From Actinobacillus seminis (lineage in GTDB: Bacteria; Pseudomonadota; Gammaproteobacteria; Enterobacterales; Pasteurellaceae), in NCBI RefSeq assembly GCF_002263215.1, contig NZ_NLFK01000003.1, positions 186,001-250,000 of the forward strand: DNA of 64,000 nucleotides. The letters run 5' to 3'. The translations under genes and the position numbers were made by a program. How positions within the stretch are numbered: position 1 is the stretch's first letter; each line of letters opens with the position of its first letter. Of this stretch, positions 1 through 11,265 are shown piece by piece. The notes beneath the pieces are model-generated. The model saw nothing but the letters and a program-made list of their open reading frames with translations. It ran no database searches and had not been told where the DNA came from.

Positions 1-1
1 T

Positions 2-2026
2 TATCTCAATTGGGCATTGCCGGCAAAGGCGCGTGCGGGTGAAATTTGGCGGGGAGAATTAAAACTGCGCCCACTGTCGGCGCGTTATAATTTCGGTGGG
101 TTTGATCGGTTGCAATGGTATTTAGCGAAAGGGATTAGCGCTTATGGCAGCGTGAAAAGTGCGGTTAAAATTAAAGAGGATTTTCATTGGCGCGAGCGAT
201 GTTTGAATGCCGCGCGGCAACAAACCCAAGATTTACCCATGCAAGGATTATTGTTAGCCTTGGGGTTTGGCGAACGGGCGTGGCTGAGTACTGATGTGTG
301 GCAACATTATCAACAAACCAACACTGCTCATTTAATCGCGATTTCCGGATTGCATATCGGCTTGGCAATGTGGGTGGGCTGGATATTGGCGCGTGGCGTG
401 CAAGGGATTTTTCCTACGCATTGGATTTCTCCTTCTTTTCCTCTTATTTGTGGTCTTTTCGTGGCGTTAGGTTATGCGCAGCTTGCCGGATTAAGTATTC
501 CGACTTTTCGCGCAGTGCTGGCGTTGATTATTTTGTGTGCCTTTCAATTTTTTCGAGCTTATTGTACGTCGTGGCAGTTTTTATGGCGGGTGGTGGCACT
601 GTTATTGTTATATGATCCGCTGATGCTACTTTCCGGCAGTTTTTGGTTATCGGTCGGGGCAGTAGCCTGTCTCATTACTTGGTATCAGTTTGTTCCTTTG
701 TCACTTTTTATGTGGCGCGGTCAGCCGGTACGTCAAGCGGTTGGGAAAACATTTCCGCTGTTTAGCTTATGTCATTTACAATTGGGGCTGTTGTGGTTAT
801 TTACGCCTATTCAGCTATTTTTATTTCATACTTTTTTCCCCATGGGCGGAGTGGCGAATTTATTGGCTGTTCCGCTTTTTAGTTTTATTTTAGTGCCGCT
901 GGTATTATTCGCTTTAGCAACGCAAGGCGCTTGGCAATCTTGGTGGTGGGCGGATAACATTGCACAATGGATAACAGAAATATTGCGCCATTTGGCAGTT
1001 GGCGAGCTGTGGGTTTCGCAAAAAAACGCGTTAATTTTGACCGCACTTTTTGCCCTGTGCTTTGCTTGTTATGTGTCATATTTAAAGCGCTTACAAGTAA
1101 AGGCTGCCTTAGAGATTGCCAATGTACATGCGCCTCGATTTCCGCTGTCTTTAAATTTCCGAGCAATTCCGGCTAAATCGGCTTTACACGCGGCGCAATG
1201 TTTGGCGTTAGGTTTGGTTGTCGGTTGTTTCGGCGTTTGGGGCTATAGCAAAATGACCGAACCGCTGTGGCGGTTAGAAAGTTTGGATGTGGGACAGGGG
1301 TTGGCAATGCTATTGGTAAAAAATGATCGTGGTATTTTATATGATACCGGTTCGGCATGGCAGGGCGGCAGTATGGCTCGATTGGAAATTCTACCTTATT
1401 TACAACGCCAAGGTATCCAATTGGAACAACTTATTCTTAGCCATGATGATAATGATCATGCGGGTGGAGTGAGAGATATTTTGGCAGTTTATCCGGATAT
1501 TACAGTAATTCGTTCTTCTTTCAAAAACGCGGGAGAAAAGCACCGCACTTTATGCAAGCAAGGGGTGCGTTGGGAATGGCAGGGGTTGCATTTTAGTGCA
1601 CTGGCGCCACAAAAAAATATTGCTCGGGCGAAAAACGAGCATTCTTGCGTGTTGTTAGTATCGGATGAAACCTATCGAGTTTTGTTAACGGGAGATGCTG
1701 ATCTTGCTCTGGAAAATACCTTTGTCCCCTTGTTGGATAAAATTGACCTGTTGCAGGTCGGGCATCATGGAAGTCGAACGTCAACCGGCAAGACGTTAGT
1801 GCAAACCGCCCGTCCTGATATAGCGTTAATTTCGGCAAGTCGTTGGAATGCTTGGGGATTTCCGCACGCGGAGGTGGTAAATCGGCTGAAAGAAAATGCA
1901 GTGACGGTTTATAATACCGCCTTATCGGGGCAAATTCGTGTCGAATTTACGCCAAAATATATGCGAGTTAAAACCGCCAGAAATCCTTGGGCACCTTGGT
2001 ATCATCAGATGATCGGCGAAGAATAA
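2..2026 (+). CDS. comEC: ComEC/Rec2 competence DNA channel, 5' part outside window
   Basis: Inner-membrane channel that carries single-stranded DNA into the cytoplasm during natural transformation. The reading frame is open to the left edge of the window, so the start is missing; the TTG at 17 is probably internal. The visible part begins in the N-terminal soluble domain. It continues through many hydrophobic helices of the Competence domain (about residues 75-360). It ends in a metallo-beta-lactamase-like domain with LDVGQG, DTGS, SHDDNDHAGG, LTGDAD and VGHHGSRTST. The 669 visible residues against about 750-790 for the family suggest that roughly 100 are lost. An uptake signal lies inside at 157-165. 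The gene is followed closely by msbA, an order known in Haemophilus (rec2-msbA-lpxK). Identity is near certain. Confidence 0.95.
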   Translation, partial: YLNWALPAKARAGEIWRGELKLRPLSARYNFGGFDRLQWYLAKGISAYGSVKSAVKIKEDFHWRERCLNAARQQTQDLPMQGLLLALGFGERAWLSTDVWQHYQQTNTAHLIAISGLHIGLAMWVGWILARGVQGIFPTHWISPSFPLICGLFVALGYAQLAGLSIPTFRAVLALIILCAFQFFRAYCTSWQFLWRVVALLLLYDPLMLLSGSFWLSVGAVACLITWYQFVPLSLFMWRGQPVRQAVGKTFPLFSLCHLQLGLLWLFTPIQLFLFHTFFPMGGVANLLAVPLFSFILVPLVLFALATQGAWQSWWWADNIAQWITEILRHLAVGELWVSQKNALILTALFALCFACYVSYLKRLQVKAALEIANVHAPRFPLSLNFRAIPAKSALHAAQCLALGLVVGCFGVWGYSKMTEPLWRLESLDVGQGLAMLLVKNDRGILYDTGSAWQGGSMARLEILPYLQRQGIQLEQLILSHDDNDHAGGVRDILAVYPDITVIRSSFKNAGEKHRTLCKQGVRWEWQGLHFSALAPQKNIARAKNEHSCVLLVSDETYRVLLTGDADLALENTFVPLLDKIDLLQVGHHGSRTSTGKTLVQTARPDIALISASRWNAWGFPHAEVVNRLKENAVTVYNTALSGQIRVEFTPKYMRVKTARNPWAPWYHQMIGEE

Positions 2027-2059
2027 AACGAAGGAGCAGGACTATCTTTTTTGACTGCG

Positions 2060-2088
2060 TTGGCTTGTGGAAAAAATCAAGGTACAAT
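2060..2088 (+). promoter_or_regulatory. Candidate sigma70 promoter for msbA
   Basis: TTGGCT at 2060-2065 and TACAAT at 2083-2088 are separated by 17 bases and lie 32 bases upstream of the msbA start. Seen by eye only; no other pair in the short comEC-msbA gap is better. Confidence 0.45.
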
Positions 2089-2120
2089 AGACCGATTTTT
2101 TACAACTAAAAGACGATGTT

Positions 2121-3869
2121 ATGCAAGATAAAGATCTTTCTACATTCCAAACATTTAAACGCTTATGGCCGATGATTTCGCCTTTTAAAATCGGGTTGAT
2201 TGTGGCGGGAATTACTTTAGTATTCAATGCATTGACCGATGCGGCGTTAATTCAAATGTTAAAACCCTTATTGGACGACGGTTTTGGCAAAGCCGATGTC
2301 TCTTTTTTACGTATGATGGCGATTGTGGTAGTGTTGCTGATTATTTTGCGCGGTGCGACCAGTTTTGTGTCTTCTTATTGTTTGGCATGGGTGTCCGGTA
2401 AAGTGGTGATGACCATGCGTCGTCGTTTGTTTAAACATTTAATGTATATGCCGGTGAGCTTTTTTGACCAAAATTCCGCCGGTAAATTGCTTTCGCGGAT
2501 TACGTATGACAGCGAACAAGTGGCGAATTCTTCTTCAAATTCGTTAACGACCATTGTGCGCGAAGGAGCGTATATTCTTTCTTTGCTCGGTGTGATGATT
2601 TATACCAGTTGGCAGCTTTCCGTAGTGTTATTTATTATCGGACCGATTATTGCGGTGTTAATTCGCATGGTTTCTAAAACTTTTCGTCGTTTAAGTAAAA
2701 ATATGCAAAATTCCATGGGAGAATTAACCTCAACTGCCGAACAAATGTTACGAGGACATAAAGTCGTGTTATCTTTCGGCGGGCAACGCATTGAAGAAAA
2801 ACGCTTTAATGCGGTGAGCAATGATATGCGACGCAAAGGCATGAAAATGACGGTTGCCAATGCGATTTCCGATCCTATTGTACAAGTGATCGCTTCTTTT
2901 GCCTTGTCTGCAGTGTTATATTTAGCCACTTTGCCTGCGATTATGAGTCAAAATTTAACTGCCGGCTCTTTTACTGTAGTTTTTTCTTCCATGTTAGCTA
3001 TGATGCGCCCGTTAAAATCTTTAACCAATGTAAATGCGAATTTTCAACGCGGTATGGCGGCATGTCAAACTTTATTTGCGATTTTAGACATGGAAACGGA
3101 AAAAGATAACGGGACGTATCATGTGGAAAAAGCCAAAGGCAATTTGCGTTTTAATAACGTGAGTTTTGCATATGAGGGTAAGGATGAACGTGCGTTAAAT
3201 CACATTTCGTTTGCAGTACCGGCAGGGAGAACCGTGGCGTTGGTAGGACGTTCCGGATCGGGAAAATCCACGATTGCTAATTTGGTGACCCGTTTTTATG
3301 ATATCCAAGAGGGCGAGATTACCTTAGATGATGTCAATATCCAGGATTATCGCTTGACTGATTTGCGCGAAAATTGCGCGGTGGTATCGCAACAAGTGCA
3401 TTTATTTAACGATACGGTGGCGAATAATATCGCCTATGCGGCGCAAGATAAATACTGTCGCGAAGATATTATTAAGGCGGCAACTGCAGCACATGCCATG
3501 GAGTTTATTGAAAAATTGCCACAAGGTTTAGATACACTGATTGGCGAAAACGGCGCCAGTTTATCCGGCGGGCAGCGCCAACGTTTGGCGATTGCGCGTG
3601 CTTTACTGCGCGATTCGCCGGTGTTGATTTTGGATGAAGCCACTTCGGCACTGGATACGGAATCAGAGCGTGCTATTCAGGCAGCATTGGAGGAATTGCA
3701 ACGTGAGCGTACGATATTAGTGATTGCGCACCGTTTATCGACCATTGAAAAGGCGGATGAAATTTTAGTGATTGATCATGGTGAAATTAAAGAACGCGGT
3801 AATCATCAGCAGTTATTGGCGTTAGACGGCGCCTATAAACAATTGTATACCATGCAATTTAGCCAATAA
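2121..3869 (+). CDS. msbA: Lipid A export ATP-binding/permease protein MsbA
   Basis: Homodimeric ABC exporter that flips lipid A-core across the inner membrane, the first step of LPS export. The 582 residues match the usual length exactly. The N-terminal half is a six-helix transmembrane domain. The C-terminal half is the nucleotide-binding domain with Walker [10 protein letters not shown] (about residue 376), signature [15 protein letters not shown], Walker [13 protein letters not shown] and the H-loop in IAHRLST. It is followed 30 bases later by lpxK, with an uptake signal (3874-3882) in the gap. The genes downstream (lpxK, kdsB) make lipid A and Kdo, so the run is an LPS operon. Confidence 0.97.
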   Translation: MQDKDLSTFQTFKRLWPMISPFKIGLIVAGITLVFNALTDAALIQMLKPLLDDGFGKADVSFLRMMAIVVVLLIILRGATSFVSSYCLAWVSGKVVMTMRRRLFKHLMYMPVSFFDQNSAGKLLSRITYDSEQVANSSSNSLTTIVREGAYILSLLGVMIYTSWQLSVVLFIIGPIIAVLIRMVSKTFRRLSKNMQNSMGELTSTAEQMLRGHKVVLSFGGQRIEEKRFNAVSNDMRRKGMKMTVANAISDPIVQVIASFALSAVLYLATLPAIMSQNLTAGSFTVVFSSMLAMMRPLKSLTNVNANFQRGMAACQTLFAILDMETEKDNGTYHVEKAKGNLRFNNVSFAYEGKDERALNHISFAVPAGRTVALVGRSGSGKSTIANLVTRFYDIQEGEITLDDVNIQDYRLTDLRENCAVVSQQVHLFNDTVANNIAYAAQDKYCREDIIKAATAAHAMEFIEKLPQGLDTLIGENGASLSGGQRQRLAIARALLRDSPVLILDEATSALDTESERAIQAALEELQRERTILVIAHRLSTIEKADEILVIDHGEIKERGNHQQLLALDGAYKQLYTMQFSQ

Positions 3870-3899
3870 TTTAACCGCACTTTATCTAAAGAGGATGAG

Positions 3900-4901
3900 A
3901 TGAACTTTTGGTATGCAAAAACGAAGATAGCACGTCTGGTGTCGTGGCTGTTGTTGCCTTTAAGCGTACTTTTTTGGCTTATCAGTTCATGGCGTCGTTT
4001 TTTATGGCAAAAAGGTTGGTTAGCGTCATATCGCGCGCCGGTACCGGTCATTATTGTAGGCAATTTATCGGTGGGTGGAAATGGAAAAACGCCGGTAGTG
4101 GTGTGGCTGGTGGACCAGTTGCAACAACGTGGCGTGAACGTCGGCGTAATTTCTCGTGGTTATGGTAGTCAAGCGAAACAATATCCGCTGTTGGTATCCG
4201 CACAAACAGATCCGCAAGAAGGCGGTGATGAGCCGGTGTTAATCGCGAAACGTACCGGCGCACCGGTGTGCATTTCGCCTAACCGCCGGCAGGCGATCGA
4301 GTTATTACTGCGATCTTTTCCTTGCGATCTGATTATTAGCGACGACGGATTGCAACATTACCCATTACAACGGGATATGGAAATTGTGGTAGTAGATGGT
4401 GAGCGCGTTTTCGGTAACGGATTTGTGCTGCCGGCGGGACCTTTGCGTGAATTGCCGGCACGCTTAAAACAAGTGGATTTAATTATTGCCAACGAAAAAT
4501 CGATTCCGCACACCGATACGTTGATGCGATTAGTGCCGTATTATGCCATCAATTTAAAAACACAAGAAAAACGTTTGTTGACGGAATTTGTTCAGCAACC
4601 TGCTATCGCCTTGGCAGGTATTGGGCATCCACCGCGTTTTTTTTCCATGTTGCAAACATTGGGCATTCAATTACTCCATTGCCACGCATTTGCCGATCAT
4701 CAAGCCTATTCTGTCTCACTTATTCAACCTTTGGCACAAGCAAATACGCCTTTGTTGATGACGGAAAAAGATGCGGTTAAATGTGAAAATTTTGCGCAAG
4801 AGAATTGGTGGTTTGTGCCGATTGAGGCGCAGATTGATGCAAGAAGTGCGATGCAATTTATTGATAAAATTATAAAAAAAGTAAACGAGGATAGAAGATG
4901 A
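3900..4901 (+). CDS. lpxK: Tetraacyldisaccharide 4'-kinase LpxK
   Basis: Membrane-associated kinase that phosphorylates the 4' position of the tetraacyldisaccharide to give lipid IVA. The 333 residues compare with about 330 in the family. An N-terminal hydrophobic helix (about residues 15-32) is followed by a P-loop in [12 protein letters not shown] and the conserved [10 protein letters not shown] motif. The ATG is preceded by GAGGATGAG, a fair ribosome binding site. The stop overlaps the start of ycaR (ATGA), so translation of the two is probably coupled. Confidence 0.96.
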   Translation: MNFWYAKTKIARLVSWLLLPLSVLFWLISSWRRFLWQKGWLASYRAPVPVIIVGNLSVGGNGKTPVVVWLVDQLQQRGVNVGVISRGYGSQAKQYPLLVSAQTDPQEGGDEPVLIAKRTGAPVCISPNRRQAIELLLRSFPCDLIISDDGLQHYPLQRDMEIVVVDGERVFGNGFVLPAGPLRELPARLKQVDLIIANEKSIPHTDTLMRLVPYYAINLKTQEKRLLTEFVQQPAIALAGIGHPPRFFSMLQTLGIQLLHCHAFADHQAYSVSLIQPLAQANTPLLMTEKDAVKCENFAQENWWFVPIEAQIDARSAMQFIDKIIKKVNEDRR

Positions 4902-5086
4902 ATACCGGATTATTGGAAATTGTGGCTTGTCCGATTTGTCAAGGACGATTGAAATACGACAAAGAAAACGAACGCTTAATTTGTCATTTTGATCATATTG
5001 CCTATCCCATCCAACAAGGCATTCCTGTCTTGCTTGCCGAACAAGGTGTTGCCTTAACATCAAGCGAGGAAAGCTCCCATGACTAA
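4898..5086 (+). CDS. ycaR: Trm112-like small zinc protein YcaR (UPF0434)
   Basis: A 62-residue protein of the Trm112/UPF0434 family, typically encoded between lpxK and kdsB in gammaproteobacteria. An N-terminal CPICQG (Cys-x2-Cys) is visible. A later Cys (LICHFDHI) replaces part of the second pair found in some relatives. The start overlaps the lpxK stop by 4 bases and its own end overlaps kdsB by 8 bases, so it is translated within the LPS operon. Its precise job is not known; Trm112 homologues elsewhere activate methyltransferases. Confidence 0.9.
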   Translation: MNTGLLEIVACPICQGRLKYDKENERLICHFDHIAYPIQQGIPVLLAEQGVALTSSEESSHD

Positions 5087-5861
5087 ATTTACCGTGATTA
5101 TTCCGGCACGTTATGCGTCCTCCCGTTTGCCGGGGAAACCGTTGGCGGATATTGCCGGCAAACCCATGATTGAACACGTTTGGCAACAAGCACAGCGCGC
5201 CGGCGCGGAACGTGTGATCGTAGCGACAGATCATGATGAAGTAGCGAATGTTGTGCGATCTTTTGGCGGCGAAGTCTGTTTGACCTCGGAAAAACACAAT
5301 TCCGGGACTGAACGTCTTGCCGAGGTGGTGGAAAAATTGGGGATAGCGGATGATGAAATTATTGTCAATATTCAAGGTGATGAACCGCTAATTCCTCCGC
5401 GTATTGTGCGCCAAGTGGCAGATAATTTAGCCAAATATTCAGTTAATATGGCCAGTCTTGCGGTGAAAATTGAAGAAGCGGAGGAATTATTTAATCCGAA
5501 TGTGGTGAAAGTGGTGACTGATCATGCCGGATATGTATTGTATTTTTCACGCGCGGTGATTCCGTGGAATCGCGATCAATTTGCAGCGTTGCACAATGCT
5601 TCCGTGGATATATCACAACTGAATTTAACCGAGCATTATTGGCGACATATTGGTATCTATGCCTATCGTGCAGGATTTATTCAGCAATATATTCGCCGGA
5701 AACCGACCGCACTTGAGCAAATTGAGAGCCTAGAGCAGTTGCGTGTATTGTGGTATGGTGAAAAAATCCACGTTGAACCTGCATTGGAAGTACCGGCGGT
5801 CGGTGTGGATACGCCGGAGGATTTGGAAAAAGTGCGGTTAATTTTAGGACATTTTGCATAA
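5079..5861 (+). CDS. kdsB: 3-deoxy-manno-octulosonate cytidylyltransferase KdsB
   Basis: Cytosolic enzyme that activates Kdo as CMP-Kdo for transfer to lipid A. The N-terminal nucleotide-binding motif [13 protein letters not shown] and the NIQGDEPLI motif (about residue 97) are characteristic. The 260 residues are slightly longer than the 248 of E. coli. An uptake signal (5705-5713) lies inside the coding sequence near the end. The gene overlaps ycaR by 8 bases and ends 5 bases before uvrC. Confidence 0.97.
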   Translation: MTKFTVIIPARYASSRLPGKPLADIAGKPMIEHVWQQAQRAGAERVIVATDHDEVANVVRSFGGEVCLTSEKHNSGTERLAEVVEKLGIADDEIIVNIQGDEPLIPPRIVRQVADNLAKYSVNMASLAVKIEEAEELFNPNVVKVVTDHAGYVLYFSRAVIPWNRDQFAALHNASVDISQLNLTEHYWRHIGIYAYRAGFIQQYIRRKPTALEQIESLEQLRVLWYGEKIHVEPALEVPAVGVDTPEDLEKVRLILGHFA

Positions 5862-5866
5862 ATTAT

Positions 5867-7696
5867 ATGAGGTTTGACGCTAAATCATTCTTGGCGAATG
5901 TGCCGCATAATGCGGGTGTGTATCGTATGTATGACGATAAGGACACGGTGATTTATGTGGGCAAAGCCAAGGATCTAAAAAAACGCTTGTCCAGTTATTT
6001 TCGTCGTCAAGCAGCGAGCAAAAAAACGGAAGCTTTAGTCGCTGCCATTACTCGCATTGAAACGACGATTACCTCTTCTGAAACCGAAGCCTTATTACTG
6101 GAACATAATTACATTAAACAATATCAGCCACGTTATAACGTTTTGTTACGTGACGATAAATCCTATCCTTATATTTTGCTCACCCAAGAACGCCACCCGA
6201 GAATTAGTGCTTATCGTGGTGCGAAAAAAGTGCAAGGTGAGTATTTCGGTCCTTATCCGCACGCCGGTGCGGTGCGTGAAACCTTGGTGTTGTTACAAAA
6301 ATTATTCCCGATTCGCCAATGTGAAAATTCGGTGTATAACAACCGTTCGCGCCCTTGTTTGCAATATCAAATTGGACGTTGTTTAGCGCCTTGCGTTGCC
6401 GGTTATGTGGGCGATGAAGATTATGCACAACAAGTAAATTTTGCACGTTTATTTTTGCAAGGCAAAGATCAGCAAGTGCTGGAACATTTGATCAGCAAAA
6501 TGGAACAGGCAAGCCGGGGGTTAAATTTTGAAGCGGCGGCACGATTTCGTGATCAAATTCAAGCGGTGCGTTCGGTGATTGAAAAACAATTTGTAGATAA
6601 TGAGCGTTTGGATGATTTGGACATTTTGTCGATTGCTTATCAATTGGGAATTGCTTGTGTACAAGTGTTGTTTATTCGTCAAGGCAAGGTACTGGGAAAT
6701 CGCAGCTATTTTCCCAAAGTGCCGGCGAATACGGATTTATCCGAATTAACCGCAACCTTTGTGGGACAATTTTATTTGCAAGGTTATCAAGGGCGCAGTA
6801 TTCCGAACAGCATTATTGTGGATCATAAATTAGGCGAAAAAAATGAGCTGGAAGCCTTGTTGACCGCACAAGCCGGACATAAAGTGAGTATTCAGGATAA
6901 TGTGAAAGGAGATAAGAGCAAATATTTGCAATTGGCGAAAATGAATGCGAAAGCGGCTTTGGTAACACAGTTGAAACAGGCGTCGTTGATGCGGGAGCGC
7001 TATGCGGAATTGGCGAATTTGTTGGGCATGGAAAACATTCGACGCATGGAATGTTTTGATATTAGTCATACCATGGGCGAACAAACTATTGCTTCTTGCG
7101 TGGTGTTTAATCAAGAGGGACCGTTAAAATCGGATTATCGGCGTTTTAATATTAGCGGGATTACCGGTGGTGATGATTATGCGGCAATGGAGCAAGCGTT
7201 GCTGAAACGATTTGATCGTGATTTGAGCGAAGATAAAATTCCGGATATTGTGTTTATTGATGGTGGCAAAGGACAACTTAATCGGGCTTTGCAAGTGTTT
7301 CAACGATTGCAGGTAAATTGGGATAAAAATCGACCGCTCTTAATTGGCGTGGCGAAAGGTGTGGATCGTAAAGCGGGACTGGAAACGCTGATTATCAGCC
7401 GACAAGATAAAGAAGTCCATTTGCCGGCGGATAATTTGGCGTTACATTTAATTCAACATATTCGTGACGAAAGTCATCATCATGCGATCAGTGGACATCG
7501 TAAAAAGCGCCAAAAGGCGTTAACGCAAAGCGGATTGGAAATGATCGAGGGCGTTGGCGCTAAAAGACGTCAGGCGTTGTTGAAATATTTAGGCGGGATG
7601 CAAGGGGTGAAAAAAGCAACAGTGGATGAAATGGCGTCAGTACCTATGATTTCTCGAGCATTAGCTGAAAAAATTTTTGCGACTTTGCACGATTAA
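5867..7696 (+). CDS. uvrC: Excinuclease ABC subunit UvrC
   Basis: Dual-incision nuclease of nucleotide excision repair. Domains in order: N-terminal GIY-YIG nuclease ([18 protein letters not shown], residues about 17-50), a cysteine-rich stretch ([15 protein letters not shown], about residue 165), a UVR domain that contacts UvrB (about 200-235), the RNase H-like endonuclease domain ([11 protein letters not shown], about 398) and two C-terminal helix-hairpin-helix motifs ([18 protein letters not shown]). Its 609 residues match the family. It starts 5 bases after kdsB and may be read from the LPS operon. Confidence 0.97.
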   Translation: MRFDAKSFLANVPHNAGVYRMYDDKDTVIYVGKAKDLKKRLSSYFRRQAASKKTEALVAAITRIETTITSSETEALLLEHNYIKQYQPRYNVLLRDDKSYPYILLTQERHPRISAYRGAKKVQGEYFGPYPHAGAVRETLVLLQKLFPIRQCENSVYNNRSRPCLQYQIGRCLAPCVAGYVGDEDYAQQVNFARLFLQGKDQQVLEHLISKMEQASRGLNFEAAARFRDQIQAVRSVIEKQFVDNERLDDLDILSIAYQLGIACVQVLFIRQGKVLGNRSYFPKVPANTDLSELTATFVGQFYLQGYQGRSIPNSIIVDHKLGEKNELEALLTAQAGHKVSIQDNVKGDKSKYLQLAKMNAKAALVTQLKQASLMRERYAELANLLGMENIRRMECFDISHTMGEQTIASCVVFNQEGPLKSDYRRFNISGITGGDDYAAMEQALLKRFDRDLSEDKIPDIVFIDGGKGQLNRALQVFQRLQVNWDKNRPLLIGVAKGVDRKAGLETLIISRQDKEVHLPADNLALHLIQHIRDESHHHAISGHRKKRQKALTQSGLEMIEGVGAKRRQALLKYLGGMQGVKKATVDEMASVPMISRALAEKIFATLHD

Positions 7697-7929
7697 CGGC
7701 GTGAATTTAAGTTTGTTCAAAAAGTAAATGATAAAGAGTGCGGTGCTTTTTTCATAAGTTTTGTTCATAAGATGAAATGTAAAATCTTTTTTAAATCTGC
7801 AAAAATTTTTTTCTATTTTTATTATTTAATGTTACAGTTAAGAGAGTTTGACTTTTGGTCATTTTAAGGGAATTAAGCAGGCTAATTGTTTGCTTAGTAT
7901 AATTAATCAATCACGTTGAAGGAAACATT

Positions 7930-9462
7930 ATGTTAATTGGTGTACCTAGAGAACTGCTTGATAACGAAAGTCGCGTAGCGGCTACACCGAAAACCGTCCA
8001 ACAAATTTTGAAACTCGGTTTTGAAGTTATTGTGGAAAAAGGTGCCGGCTTTAAGGCGAGTTTTGAAGATCACACGTTTGAACAAGTCGGCGCCAAAATT
8101 GGCTCGGCAAAAGAGGTTTGGCAAGCAGACATTATCTTTAAAGTTAATGCGCCTGAAGAAGCGGAAATTCCGCTGATTAAAGAAGGAGCGACGTTAGTTA
8201 GCTTTATTTGGCCGGCACAAAATCCGGATTTAATGGCGAAATTGTCGGCTAAAAAAATTAATGTGTTGGCAATGGACGCTGTACCACGTATTTCTCGTGC
8301 CCAGTCATTAGATGCACTAAGTTCAATGGCAAATATTGCCGGTTATCGTGCGGTGGTAGAAGCGGCGCATGAATTCGGCAGTTTCTTTACCGGACAAATT
8401 ACCGCCGCCGGTAAAGTTCCGCCGGCGAAAGTGTTGGTGATAGGTGCCGGTGTGGCCGGATTGGCCGCAATCGGTGCGGCAAATAGCTTAGGGGCGATTG
8501 TTCGCGCTTTTGACTCTCGTTCGGAAGTAAAAGAACAAGTAGAATCCATGGGCGCAAGCTTCTTAGAGATTGATTTTAAAGAAGAAGGCGGCAGTGGCGA
8601 CGGTTATGCGAAAGTGATGTCGGAAGAATTTAACCGTCGTGCTTTAGCACTTTATGCTGAACAAGCAAAAGAAGTGGACATTATTATTACCACCGCTTTA
8701 ATTCCGGGTAAACCGGCACCGCGTTTAATTACAAAAGAAATGGTCGAGAGCATGAAACCGGGTTCCGTGATTGTGGACTTGGCGGCTGCCACCGGCGGTA
8801 ACTGTGAATTAAGCAAAGCGGGTGAAGTGGTTGTGACCGATAATCAAGTGAAAATCATTGGTTATACGGATTTACCAAGTCGTTTGCCAACCCAATCTTC
8901 CCAACTTTATGGTACTAACTTAGTTAATTTACTCAAACTGTTATGTAAAGAAAAAGATGGTAATATCAATATTGATTTTGAAGATGTGGTATTACGCGGT
9001 GTTACTGTAATTCGTGAAGGTGAAGTGACATGGCCGGCTCCGCCAATTAAAGTTTCTGCACAACCGCAACAAAAAGCGGCAGCGGTGCCGGCGGAGAAAA
9101 AAGAAGAAAAACCACTTGATCCAAAAGTGAAATATGGCGTGATGGCGGCAGTCGGTGCGCTTTTTTTATGGTTAGGTTCAATTATGCCTTCCGCTTTCCT
9201 TTCTCACTTTACGGTCTTCGTTTTGGCTTGTGTGGTCGGCTATTATGTTGTTTGGAACGTAAGTCATGCGTTACATACGCCGTTAATGGCGGTAACCAAT
9301 GCGATTTCAGGAATTATCATTGTGGGGGCATTGTTGCAAATCGCACAAGGTAGTTTCTTTGTCAGCATCTTGGCATTTATCGCAATTTTAGTGGCAAGTA
9401 TCAATATCTTCGGTGGCTTCAAAGTCACCCAACGTATGCTTGCAATGTTTAGAAAAGGATAG
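7930..9462 (+). CDS. pntA: NAD(P) transhydrogenase subunit alpha
   Basis: Subunit of the proton-translocating transhydrogenase, which makes NADPH from NADH using the proton gradient. Its 510 residues equal the E. coli length. The NAD(H)-binding domain I fills residues 1-375, with a Rossmann [13 protein letters not shown] motif (about 175). A charged, Ala/Pro-rich linker ([17 protein letters not shown]) follows, then four C-terminal membrane helices (residues about 405-505). GAAGGAAAC precedes the ATG. pntB follows after 12 bases with its own GGGAG site. The 233-base gap upstream holds an AT-rich promoter region with TATAAT at 7898-7903, but no clear -35. Confidence 0.97.
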   Translation: MLIGVPRELLDNESRVAATPKTVQQILKLGFEVIVEKGAGFKASFEDHTFEQVGAKIGSAKEVWQADIIFKVNAPEEAEIPLIKEGATLVSFIWPAQNPDLMAKLSAKKINVLAMDAVPRISRAQSLDALSSMANIAGYRAVVEAAHEFGSFFTGQITAAGKVPPAKVLVIGAGVAGLAAIGAANSLGAIVRAFDSRSEVKEQVESMGASFLEIDFKEEGGSGDGYAKVMSEEFNRRALALYAEQAKEVDIIITTALIPGKPAPRLITKEMVESMKPGSVIVDLAAATGGNCELSKAGEVVVTDNQVKIIGYTDLPSRLPTQSSQLYGTNLVNLLKLLCKEKDGNINIDFEDVVLRGVTVIREGEVTWPAPPIKVSAQPQQKAAAVPAEKKEEKPLDPKVKYGVMAAVGALFLWLGSIMPSAFLSHFTVFVLACVVGYYVVWNVSHALHTPLMAVTNAISGIIIVGALLQIAQGSFFVSILAFIAILVASINIFGGFKVTQRMLAMFRKG

Positions 9463-9474
9463 GGAGATACAGCA

Positions 9475-10935
9475 ATGTCTGAAGGTTTAGTACAAGCTGC
9501 CTATATAGTTGCAGCGTTACTTTTCATTATGAGCTTAGCCGGTCTTTCTAAACATGAGACTGCAAAAGCCGGATGCTGGTACGGTATTGTGGGGATGACC
9601 CTTGCGTTAATTGCCACCATTTTCGGACCTCATTCACAGGGCACATTATGGATCATCATTGCAATGGTTATTGGTGCGGCAATCGGTATTCACCGTGCAT
9701 TAAAAGTTGAAATGACCGAAATGCCCGAGTTAGTGGCGATTTTACATAGCTTCGTTGGTTTAGCGGCAGTATTAGTTGGTTTTAACAGCTTTGGTTTACA
9801 CGTTACTCCGGAATTTGTGATTCCAGAAGGCGTGTTATACACCACTGAAGCTGCGCAAAAAGCGTTAGAAGCGCAACAACTTGCTTTTGCTGAAGAACAA
9901 GCGGCGTTAGCCAATATCCACAATGTTGAAGTGTTCTTAGGGATCTTTATCGGTGCGGTGACCTTTACCGGTTCTGTAGTGGCATTTGGTAAATTGCGCG
10001 GCATCATCAACTCGAAAGCCTTAATGTTACCGCACCGCCACAAATTAAATTTGGCGGCATTAGTGGTTTCTGCCTTATTGATGGTGGCATTCTTAAAATC
10101 ACCGGAAAATATTTTCCCGGTATTATTAATGGCCATTATCGCATTGGCATTCGGATGGCACTTAGTAACATCAATCGGTGGTGCTGATATGCCAGTTGTG
10201 GTGTCAATGTTGAACTCCTATTCCGGTTGGGCAGCAGCAGCGGCAGGCTTTATGTTGAACAATGACTTGTTAATTGTTACCGGTGCCTTGGTCGGTTCAT
10301 CTGGTGCGATCTTGTCTTATATTATGTGTAAAGCAATGAACCGTTCATTTATCAGTGTTATTGCTGGCGGTTTCGGTAATGATGTGCAAGTAAGTTCTGA
10401 CGAAGAACAAGGTGAGCATCGCGAAACAACCGCAGAAGAAGTGGCAGAAATGTTGAAAAATGCAAACTCTGTGATCATCACTCCGGGATACGGTATGGCG
10501 GTTGCACAAGCGCAATACCCAGTAGCGGAAATTACACAAAAATTACGTGAACGTGGCGTAAATGTGCGTTTCGGTATTCATCCGGTTGCCGGACGTTTAC
10601 CTGGACATATGAACGTCTTATTAGCAGAAGCTAAAGTGCCTTATGATGTGGTATTGGAAATGGATGAAATCAATGATGATTTTCCAGATACTGATGTGGT
10701 CTTGGTTATCGGCGCGAACGATACGGTTAACCCTGCAGCTATGGACGATCCGAACAGTCCAATTGCCGGAATGCCGGTGCTTGAAGTTTGGAAAGCTGCG
10801 AACGTGGTAGTATTTAAACGCTCTATGGCAGTAGGTTACGCCGGTGTACAAAATCCATTGTTCTTTAAAGAAAATACCCAAATGTTGTTTGGTGATGCGA
10901 AAGAACGCGTGGATGATATTTTAAAAGCCCTATAA
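9475..10935 (+). CDS. pntB: NAD(P) transhydrogenase subunit beta
   Basis: Membrane subunit of transhydrogenase with the NADP(H)-binding domain III at the C-terminus ([10 protein letters not shown] about residue 340, [17 protein letters not shown] about 370, [11 protein letters not shown] about 415). It is 486 residues long, about 24 more than E. coli PntB. The extra length sits in an Ala/Gln/Glu-rich loop after the third membrane helix (residues about 120-150), which the family tolerates. It follows pntA in the same operon and is followed by an inverted uptake-signal terminator. Confidence 0.97.
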   Translation: MSEGLVQAAYIVAALLFIMSLAGLSKHETAKAGCWYGIVGMTLALIATIFGPHSQGTLWIIIAMVIGAAIGIHRALKVEMTEMPELVAILHSFVGLAAVLVGFNSFGLHVTPEFVIPEGVLYTTEAAQKALEAQQLAFAEEQAALANIHNVEVFLGIFIGAVTFTGSVVAFGKLRGIINSKALMLPHRHKLNLAALVVSALLMVAFLKSPENIFPVLLMAIIALAFGWHLVTSIGGADMPVVVSMLNSYSGWAAAAAGFMLNNDLLIVTGALVGSSGAILSYIMCKAMNRSFISVIAGGFGNDVQVSSDEEQGEHRETTAEEVAEMLKNANSVIITPGYGMAVAQAQYPVAEITQKLRERGVNVRFGIHPVAGRLPGHMNVLLAEAKVPYDVVLEMDEINDDFPDTDVVLVIGANDTVNPAAMDDPNSPIAGMPVLEVWKAANVVVFKRSMAVGYAGVQNPLFFKENTQMLFGDAKERVDDILKAL

Positions 10936-10973
10936 TCAGCGCGATAAAAATAACCAAAACACCATAAAACTTG

Positions 10974-10998
10974 ACCGCACTTTTAAAGTGCGGTTATT
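10974..10998 (+). terminator. Inverted uptake-signal pair acting as terminator of pntAB
   Basis: ACCGCACTT (10974-10982) and AAGTGCGGT (10986-10994) form a 9-bp stem with a 3-base loop, followed by TATTTTTTA. Inverted uptake signals used as Rho-independent terminators are common in this family. Confidence 0.8.
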
Positions 10999-11265
10999 TT
11001 TTAGCATAGTAGATAAAATAGCTAGTATTTTCGGTATTATGTAGCAGTTGCACAAAGACCAAAATTCAATCTTGACCACAATAAAATTTCTGATGCCCTT
11101 AACTTTCAAAATAGAGTTAAGGGCATTTCTTTTGCTTAATTCTAACTCATTTTCCCACACATTCGACAAAATTTCCTTACCGCAGACGTAACCAATCCGC
11201 TCAACCTTGTAAAAGGTAAGCAATTTTCCCTGATGCAAATCGGGATGTGATTTTGCAATTAAAAG
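10999..11265. other. Intergenic stretch left of the first transposase gene
   Basis: No convincing gene. A leftward open frame of about 100 codons (10936-11238) has no ribosome binding site and its 3' third runs through the pntAB terminator. It may be the decayed remains of a gene or the flank of the insertion element. A strong dyad lies at 11093-11126. No clear inverted repeat matching the other side of the transposase gene was found, so the element's left border is undefined. Confidence 0.4.
11093..11126 (-). terminator. Likely terminator downstream of the first transposase gene
   Basis: ATGCCCTTAAC (11093-11103) and GTTAAGGGCAT (11116-11126) form a perfect 11-bp stem with a 12-base loop. 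On the minus strand it is followed, after a few bases, by ATTTTATT. It sits 140 bases past the stop of the leftward transposase gene. Confidence 0.5.

Noticed and set aside
4716-5375. Long minus-strand frame of 219 codons
   Set aside because: It lies across the clear lpxK, ycaR and kdsB genes on the other strand and its protein looks like a shadow, with no family resemblance.
7697-7929. Searched for a tRNA or small RNA between uvrC and pntA
   Set aside because: No cloverleaf or strong terminator; only AT-rich promoter-like DNA and one partial uptake signal.
9690-10136. Minus-strand frame of 148 codons
   Set aside because: Antisense shadow within pntB.
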